Of a stretch of DNA of 9,446 nucleotides, positions 5,779-9,446 are shown piece after piece. The number at the start of each line of letters is the position of its first letter. Positions within the stretch are counted from its first letter, which is position 1. Source of the DNA: Bacteriovorax stolpii (GTDB taxonomy: Bacteria; Bdellovibrionota; Bacteriovoracia; Bacteriovoracales; Bacteriovoracaceae); assembly GCA_945890905.1 (NCBI GenBank), contig CAMDDI010000121.1, positions 1 to 9,446 on the forward strand. Direction: 5' to 3'. The position numbers and the translations under genes were made by a program. The notes under the pieces are model-generated. The model did not search any database. It was not told the origin of the DNA and saw only the letters and a program-made list of their open reading frames with translations.

Positions 5779-5808
5779 TTGACCTCTCCTTTCTTCAAGG
5801 CATATTGT
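5779..5808 (+). promoter_or_regulatory. Possible promoter of the acyl-CoA operon
   Basis: TTGACC (5779-5784) matches five of six -35 bases. The best -10 candidate is TATTGT at 5803-5808, spaced by 18 bases and matching four of six. RNA would start near 5815, about 40 bases before the first gene. The -35 box is the second copy of a TTGACCT repeat (first at 5750-5756), so a regulator could act here. Confidence 0.45.
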
Positions 5809-5839
5809 TTTAACACAAGTTTTTCTCATTATTATGTAC

Positions 5840-5844
5840 AAGGA
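5840..5844 (+). promoter_or_regulatory. Ribosome binding site of 3-hydroxybutyryl-CoA dehydrogenase
   Basis: AAGGA nine bases before the ATG at 5854. It supports this start over the open frame that extends to a TTG at 5779 inside the promoter region. Confidence 0.75.
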
Positions 5845-5853
5845 ATTTTTCTT

Positions 5854-6711
5854 ATGAAAAACATTCAAGTTGTTGGAATCGTTGGGGCTGGTCAGATGGG
5901 AAGAGGGATTGCACAGGTTGCGGCCCAGACTGGTTTTGATGTGATTCTTTTTGATGCATTTAAAAATTCTCTAGATTTTGGTCACAACTTCATTAAGACG
6001 CAGCTCGATAAAGGTGTGGAAAAAGCAAAATGGAGTGCCGATGATGCTAGAGTTGCTTTTGGCCGGATAAAAACTGCTTCTCAAATGTCTGATCTCAAAA
6101 ATTGTGACCTTGTGATTGAAGCGGCCACGGAGAAAAAAGAATTAAAATTCGAAATTTTTAAGCAGTTAGATGAAGTGGTAAATCCTGAAGCACTTCTTGC
6201 AAGTAATACTTCTTCCATTTCAATTACTGAAATTGCAGCAGTCACTAAACGCGCTGGCAAAGTGGCCGGCATGCATTTTATGAATCCAGTTCCTGTGATG
6301 AAATTAGTGGAAGGAATACGTGGATTAGAAACAACTGATGAAACTTTCAACATTGTTGAAGCTGTGGCCACCAAGATGGGGAAAACTTTTGTCCGCGCCC
6401 AAGATTATCCTGGTTTTGCTGTTAATAGAATTTTGATGCCTATGATTAACGAAGCGGTTTATGCTCTCTATGAGGGTGTAGCAACTGCAAAAGATATTGA
6501 TACGGCCATGAAGTTGGGTACAAATCAACCGATGGGTCCACTTGAGCTGGCCGATTTCATTGGTCTTGATACTTGCTTAGCTATTATGAATGTTCTTCAC
6601 GATGGATTAGGCGATACCAAGTATCGTCCATGCCCACTGCTTAAAAACTATGTAGCCGCTGGCCGCTATGGACGCAAGAATGGCAAAGGATTCCATACTT
6701 ATGATAAGTAA
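5854..6711 (+). CDS. hbd: 3-hydroxybutyryl-CoA dehydrogenase
   Basis: A 285-residue, complete short-chain 3-hydroxyacyl-CoA dehydrogenase, the usual length for stand-alone bacterial enzymes. It interconverts 3-hydroxybutyryl-CoA and acetoacetyl-CoA with NAD(P). The N-terminal Rossmann domain starts with IVGAGQMGRGIAQ (9-21). The catalytic set, matched to human HAD by spacing, is S120 in SNTSS, H141 and E153 in HFMNPVPVMKLVE, and N191 in PGFAVNR. The C-terminal helical domain has NQPMGPLELADFIGLDT (224-240) and ends GRKNGKGFHTY. The start ATG is chosen for its ribosome binding site and because the Rossmann strand begins directly after it. It is the first gene of a three-gene operon and overlaps the next by 11 bases. 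The sequence does not tell whether the enzyme works in breakdown or synthesis. Confidence 0.95.
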   Translation: MKNIQVVGIVGAGQMGRGIAQVAAQTGFDVILFDAFKNSLDFGHNFIKTQLDKGVEKAKWSADDARVAFGRIKTASQMSDLKNCDLVIEAATEKKELKFEIFKQLDEVVNPEALLASNTSSISITEIAAVTKRAGKVAGMHFMNPVPVMKLVEGIRGLETTDETFNIVEAVATKMGKTFVRAQDYPGFAVNRILMPMINEAVYALYEGVATAKDIDTAMKLGTNQPMGPLELADFIGLDTCLAIMNVLHDGLGDTKYRPCPLLKNYVAAGRYGRKNGKGFHTYDK

Positions 6712-7477
6712 GTTTGAAACCCTACTGTTTGAGCGAAATGGTGATCTCGGTACTCTGACGATTAATCGTCCTGCCAAACTCAATGCTCTCAATATCCAAG
6801 TCTTGCGTGAACTAAAAATTTGTCTCTCTGAACTCTCGACCCTTGATCTGAAAGGATTAATTGTTACTGGGGAAGGAGAGAAAGCTTTTATTGCTGGGGC
6901 CGATATCGCTGAGATGAAGCTCATGACAGTCGGTGAAGCCAGAGCTTTTTCAGAACTAGGCCAGCAAGTGACAATACTTTTTGAAACTCAGCCTTTCCCT
7001 GTAGTAGCAGCTGTGAATGGTTTCGCTCTTGGTGGTGGGTTTGAGATGGCCATGAGTTGTGACTTTATTTTCGCCACTGCTAATGCCGTTTTCGGATTGC
7101 CGGAAGTTAAGCTCGGGTTGATTCCAGGTTTTGGTGGCACTCAAAGACTGGCCAGAATCGTGGGAGAAAGAAGGGCCAAAGAAATGATGTTCTCTGGCCG
7201 CAATGTGAATGCCCAAGAAGCTAAAAAATTAGGCATTGCCTTGGAAGTTTTTGCTTCAAAAGCTGAACTTCTTGATGGAGTTCAAAATTGGTTTAAGCTC
7301 TCCACTTCGAATTCACCGTACGCCATCTCTCGAGCGAAAATTGCACTTCAGAAGTCTTTGCATGAAGGATTAAAGCTTGAAGCACAAGAGTTCGGAAATA
7401 TTTTTCAAACTCCGGACATGATTGAAGGCACCTCTGCATTTATTGAAAAACGTAAATCAACCTTTAAAGGAAAATAG
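6701..7477 (+). CDS. Enoyl-CoA hydratase (crotonase family)
   Basis: A 258-residue crotonase-fold enzyme that hydrates trans-2-enoyl-CoA (probably crotonyl-CoA) to the 3-hydroxyacyl-CoA. Motifs: RPAKLNALN at 23-31, FIAGADI at 63-69 (oxyanion hole), NGFALGGGFEMAMSCD at 106-121 and GLPEVKLGLIPGFGGTQRL at 132-150. Both catalytic glutamates of rat crotonase (E144, E164) are matched by E115 and E135 with the same 20-residue spacing, so it is a true hydratase and not an isomerase lacking one of them. The start ATG at 6701 lies inside the hbd end, 10 bases after AAAGGA (6685-6690). An upstream in-frame ATG at 6668 would add 11 unconserved residues without a better ribosome binding site. Overlap with hbd and the two-base gap to the next gene imply coupled translation. 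Confidence 0.94.
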   Translation: MISKFETLLFERNGDLGTLTINRPAKLNALNIQVLRELKICLSELSTLDLKGLIVTGEGEKAFIAGADIAEMKLMTVGEARAFSELGQQVTILFETQPFPVVAAVNGFALGGGFEMAMSCDFIFATANAVFGLPEVKLGLIPGFGGTQRLARIVGERRAKEMMFSGRNVNAQEAKKLGIALEVFASKAELLDGVQNWFKLSTSNSPYAISRAKIALQKSLHEGLKLEAQEFGNIFQTPDMIEGTSAFIEKRKSTFKGK

Positions 7478-7479
7478 TT

Positions 7480-8622
7480 ATGATCCTCGATGAAAAGTAC
7501 AAAGAAATCCGTGACATGGTAAAAAAGTTTTCTGATTCAGAAATTCTTCCCTATGCCATGAAAGTTGATCACGAAGGATTTATTCCAAAAACTCAACTTC
7601 AGAAATTGGCCGACAATGGTTTTCTTGGGTCTTATGTTCCTGAAGAATACGGTGGGGCAGGCATGGATTACATGTCTTACTCGCTCATTGTAGAAGAAAT
7701 TTCTCGCAACTGTGCATCTTCTGGTGTGTTTATTTCTGCTCATACTTCATTGGGGATTTGGCCTATTCTTAATTTTGGAACAGAAGCTCAGAAGAAAAAA
7801 TATCTTCCTAAAATGGCTTCTGGAGAATGGATTGGATGCTTCTGTTTATCAGAACCCAATGCAGGATCGGATGCTGGATCACTCACAACTTTTGCTGAAG
7901 ACAAAGGCGATCATTGGGAAATCAATGGTGTAAAAAACTGGATTACAAATGGAAAAGAAGCCGGGGTGTGTATAGTTTTTGCGAAAACTAAAAAGACTCC
8001 TGACTACAAAGGAATTTCAGCTTTCATCGTTGAGACAACCACTCCTGGTTTTTCAATTATTAAGATCGAGGATAAATTAGGCATCAAAGGCTCATCAACT
8101 GCTCAACTTGCTTTTGATAATGTAAAAATTCCTAAAGATGCTCTTCTTGGTGAAACTGAAAAAGGTTTCCGTGTTGCCATGGCCACTCTGGATGGTGGTC
8201 GAATTGGAATTGCTGCTCAGGCCTTGGGCATAGCTCAAGGAGCTTTTGATTACGCAATACGATATACGAAGCAGCGCGTGCAATTTGGTGCTCCACTTTC
8301 AGATCTACAAGGAATTCAGTTCATGCTCGCGGACATGAGCACAAAAATTGGCGCTTCAAGACTTCTCATCTACCATGCATCTGCTCTGAAAGACGCTGGT
8401 GTGCCTTACTCAAAAGAGTCTGCCCAGGCCAAGCTCTTCGCTTCAGAATCGGCCATGTGGGTGACCACCAAGGCGATTCAACTGTGTGGAGGTAATGGAT
8501 ATACCAAGGAATATCCAGTGGAGCGCTTTTTCAGAGACGCCAAAATTACCGAAATTTACGAAGGGACTTCCGAAGTTCAACGCATGGTGATCGCCAACGC
8601 AGAATTAAAAAATATCCAATAG
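7480..8622 (+). CDS. Short-chain acyl-CoA dehydrogenase (butyryl-CoA type)
   Basis: A 380-residue FAD enzyme of standard length that introduces the alpha,beta double bond into an acyl-CoA and passes electrons to electron-transfer flavoprotein. The N-terminal helical domain has VPEEYGGAGMDY at 53-64. The middle beta domain has the signature CFCLSEPNAGSDAGSL at 120-135 and GVKNWITNG at 150-158. The C-terminal domain has RIGIAAQALGIAQGAFDYA at 241-259, QLCGGNGYTKEYPVER at 334-349 and IYEGTSEVQR at 359-368. E361 is the catalytic base at the position used by short-chain and butyryl-CoA enzymes. The start is two bases after the previous stop, with AAAGGA at 7466-7471. It is the last gene of the operon and is followed by a hairpin. 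Butyryl-CoA is the best guess for the substrate from the two partner genes; a branched short-chain acyl-CoA is also possible. No ETF genes are seen. Confidence 0.95.
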   Translation: MILDEKYKEIRDMVKKFSDSEILPYAMKVDHEGFIPKTQLQKLADNGFLGSYVPEEYGGAGMDYMSYSLIVEEISRNCASSGVFISAHTSLGIWPILNFGTEAQKKKYLPKMASGEWIGCFCLSEPNAGSDAGSLTTFAEDKGDHWEINGVKNWITNGKEAGVCIVFAKTKKTPDYKGISAFIVETTTPGFSIIKIEDKLGIKGSSTAQLAFDNVKIPKDALLGETEKGFRVAMATLDGGRIGIAAQALGIAQGAFDYAIRYTKQRVQFGAPLSDLQGIQFMLADMSTKIGASRLLIYHASALKDAGVPYSKESAQAKLFASESAMWVTTKAIQLCGGNGYTKEYPVERFFRDAKITEIYEGTSEVQRMVIANAELKNIQ

Positions 8623-8636
8623 ATTTTGCACTCGTC

Positions 8637-8678
8637 AATGGACACTCTCTTTGCTAGAGTATCCATTAAATTTGTTTT
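8637..8678 (+). terminator. Likely terminator of the acyl-CoA operon
   Basis: AATGGA-C-ACTCT (8637-8648) pairs with AGAGT-A-TCCATT (8656-8667): 11 base pairs with one mismatch and a 7-base loop. A T-rich but interrupted tail (TTTGTTTT, 8671-8678) follows. It starts 15 bases after the acyl-CoA dehydrogenase stop. The interrupted tail makes full efficiency uncertain. Confidence 0.65.
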
Positions 8679-8683
8679 ATCTT

Positions 8684-8710
8684 CGTAGTGTCTACGTCAG
8701 TTATTTTTTT
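8684..8710 (+). promoter_or_regulatory. Small hairpin plus T-run ahead of the Lys-rich gene
   Basis: CGTAG (8684-8688) and CTACG (8692-8696) form a 5-base stem with a 3-base loop; four bases later comes TTATTTTTTT (8701-8710), directly before the ribosome binding site. It could be a second terminator, a leader attenuator or a chance structure. The stem is short. Confidence 0.3.
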
Positions 8711-8716
8711 GAGGAG
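8711..8716 (+). promoter_or_regulatory. Ribosome binding site of the Lys-rich gene
   Basis: GAGGAG six bases before the ATG at 8723, the strongest ribosome binding site in the window. It fixes the start of a gene whose low-complexity sequence alone would be ambiguous and suggests strong translation. Confidence 0.85.
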
Positions 8717-8722
8717 AAAATC

Positions 8723-9446
8723 ATGGCTAAAAAGAAGCCGGCCGCTAAAATGCCAGTGAAAAAGACTGCACCAAAAAAGGCAGTAGTTAAAAAACAACTA
8801 GCAAAAAAAGTAGCACCCAAAATGGCGAAAAAATCTCCCGTAAAAAAAGCTACTCCTAAAAAAGTTGCACCGAAAAAAGTCATAGCTAAAAAAGCTGCTC
8901 CTAAAAAAGTGGAAAAAAAAGTTGCGTCTAAGCCAGCTCCTAAATCAACTTTGAAAGAAGTTTTAAAAGGCGCAGGTAAGCTACTCTCTAAAGTGACTAG
9001 TTCAAAAGCTCCATCAAAAGAGCAGATCAAAGCGCAGAAAGAGAAAGAAGCCAAAGATAAAAAGCTAGCAGCTGTTAAGGCCAAAGCTCAGGCCGAAGCT
9101 GATAAGAAAAAAAACAAAGAGATAGAAAAGAAGAAGAAAGAAGACGAAAAGCTCAATGCCAAAAAAGCCAAAGAAGCTGAGAAAAATAAAAAGAAAGGTA
9201 AATCTTCAGACGACGAAGAAGAAGTATTTGGAGAAGAAGTTTCTGCAAAACGTAAATCTGATGAAGATGATTTTGATGAGTTTGAAGAAGACTATAAAAA
9301 ATCAAAGGCTACCAAAAAAACAGGTAAAGGTAAGTACGACGAGGTTGTACAACTTGATGTCTTCGAAACTAAGACTTCTAAGAAATATAAAAATGATATT
9401 TTGACTGATCTTGAAGGCAAAATTGCCGACGAGATTGCTGAACTTC
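8723..9446 (+). CDS. Lysine-rich protein with histone-H1-like N-terminal tail (partial at 3' end)
   Basis: The frame stays open from the ATG at 8723 to the window edge, giving 241 residues with no stop; the C-terminus is missing and I do not recognise the protein. Residues 1-75 are almost only Lys, Ala, Pro and Val in repeats such as APKKV and AKKAAPKK, like eukaryotic H1 tails and bacterial H1-like proteins. Residues 76-92 (TLKEVLKGAGKLLSKVT) may form a short amphipathic helix. Residues 98-160 are Lys/Glu/Ala-rich and probably a long charged helix or coiled coil. Residues 161-192 are acidic (DDEEEVFGEE, EDDFDEFEED). From about 204 the sequence becomes less biased (YDEVVQLDVFE, then DILTDLEGKIADEIAEL), so a folded domain may begin here. 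A nucleic-acid-binding role is inferred from the basic tail. It has its own strong ribosome binding site; a weak TTGCTA/TTTTAT pair (8651-8680) is the only promoter candidate. Confidence 0.8.
   Translation, partial: MAKKKPAAKMPVKKTAPKKAVVKKQLAKKVAPKMAKKSPVKKATPKKVAPKKVIAKKAAPKKVEKKVASKPAPKSTLKEVLKGAGKLLSKVTSSKAPSKEQIKAQKEKEAKDKKLAAVKAKAQAEADKKKNKEIEKKKKEDEKLNAKKAKEAEKNKKKGKSSDDEEEVFGEEVSAKRKSDEDDFDEFEEDYKKSKATKKTGKGKYDEVVQLDVFETKTSKKYKNDILTDLEGKIADEIAEL
8729..8947 (+). repeat. Low-complexity Lys/Ala/Pro codon repeats
   Basis: Degenerate repeats of the type (CCT/GCT)-AAA-AAA-GTT encode about 73 residues of APKKV-like units. The A-rich coding strand leaves long open frames in the other readings, which are artefacts. 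Confidence 0.8.

Noticed and set aside
5779..5853. TTG-started extension of hbd (25 residues)
   Set aside because: It begins in the -35 box and lacks conservation; the ATG at 5854 has a ribosome binding site and leads directly into the Rossmann motif.
6668..6700. Eleven-residue extension of the enoyl-CoA hydratase
   Set aside because: No ribosome binding site before 6668, while AAAGGA precedes the ATG at 6701.
8701..9084. Minus-strand frame of 127 codons rich in Phe and Ala
   Set aside because: Mirror image of the Lys/Ala codons of the plus-strand gene; it resembles a membrane protein only because AAA reads as TTT.
9156..9404. Plus-strand frame of 82 codons
   Set aside because: It is one frame off the Lys-rich gene, which stays open from 8723 with a strong ribosome binding site.
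1..9446. CRISPR array, tRNA or rRNA gene, transposase or toxin-antitoxin pair
   Set aside because: I looked for regularly spaced repeats, tRNA-like cloverleaves, transposase motifs and small paired genes on both strands and saw none.

Overview
The window is ordinary bacterial chromosome: dense genes, short spacers, ATG/GTG starts and AGGAG-type ribosome binding sites. The mix of genes (acs, purB, a lemA/TPM cluster, rpsT, a short-chain acyl-CoA operon and a very lysine-rich charged protein), the AT-leaning composition and the many AAA codons fit a Bdellovibrionota-type (Bacteriovorax/Bdellovibrio-like) Gram-negative. This assignment is inferred from gene style; no marker in the window proves it.

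Layout. Positions 1-324 hold the last 107 residues of acetyl-CoA synthetase (plus strand). Converging on it is an orphan exported zinc metallopeptidase (370-1611, minus). Next is a 375-base gap without a convincing gene, which holds three consecutive inverted repeats (1795-1924). A minus-strand run follows, in transcription order: rpsT (GTG start), a Rho-independent terminator, lemA (lipoprotein), a TPM-domain protein with a glycine-rich tail, a second TPM-like membrane protein, then purB. The lemA/TPM1 and TPM1/TPM2 junctions are both TAATG overlaps and purB starts 11 bases after TPM2, so these four genes probably form one operon. From a divergent promoter region opposite rpsT, a plus-strand operon encodes 3-hydroxybutyryl-CoA dehydrogenase, an enoyl-CoA hydratase and an acyl-CoA dehydrogenase, closed by a hairpin near 8637-8678. 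The window ends inside a plus-strand gene (8723 onward) for a protein with a histone-H1-like Lys/Ala/Pro tail, a charged helical region and an acidic segment.

How they work together. The three acyl-CoA enzymes catalyse consecutive steps between a short-chain acyl-CoA and its 3-ketoacyl-CoA. The thiolase and electron-transfer flavoprotein they would need are not in the window. Acs activates acetate to acetyl-CoA but is separated from this operon and is not co-transcribed with it. LemA and TPM proteins commonly occur together as envelope proteins of poorly known role; purB (purine synthesis) looks like a passenger of that operon.

I do not see a complete undescribed system. The items most worth a second look are the metallopeptidase with a thermolysin-like zinc site in an otherwise unrecognised protein, the triple inverted repeat beside it, and the truncated H1-like protein at the right edge. 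Five starts were moved from the longest open frame to internal codons because of ribosome binding sites, signal peptides or gene overlaps.
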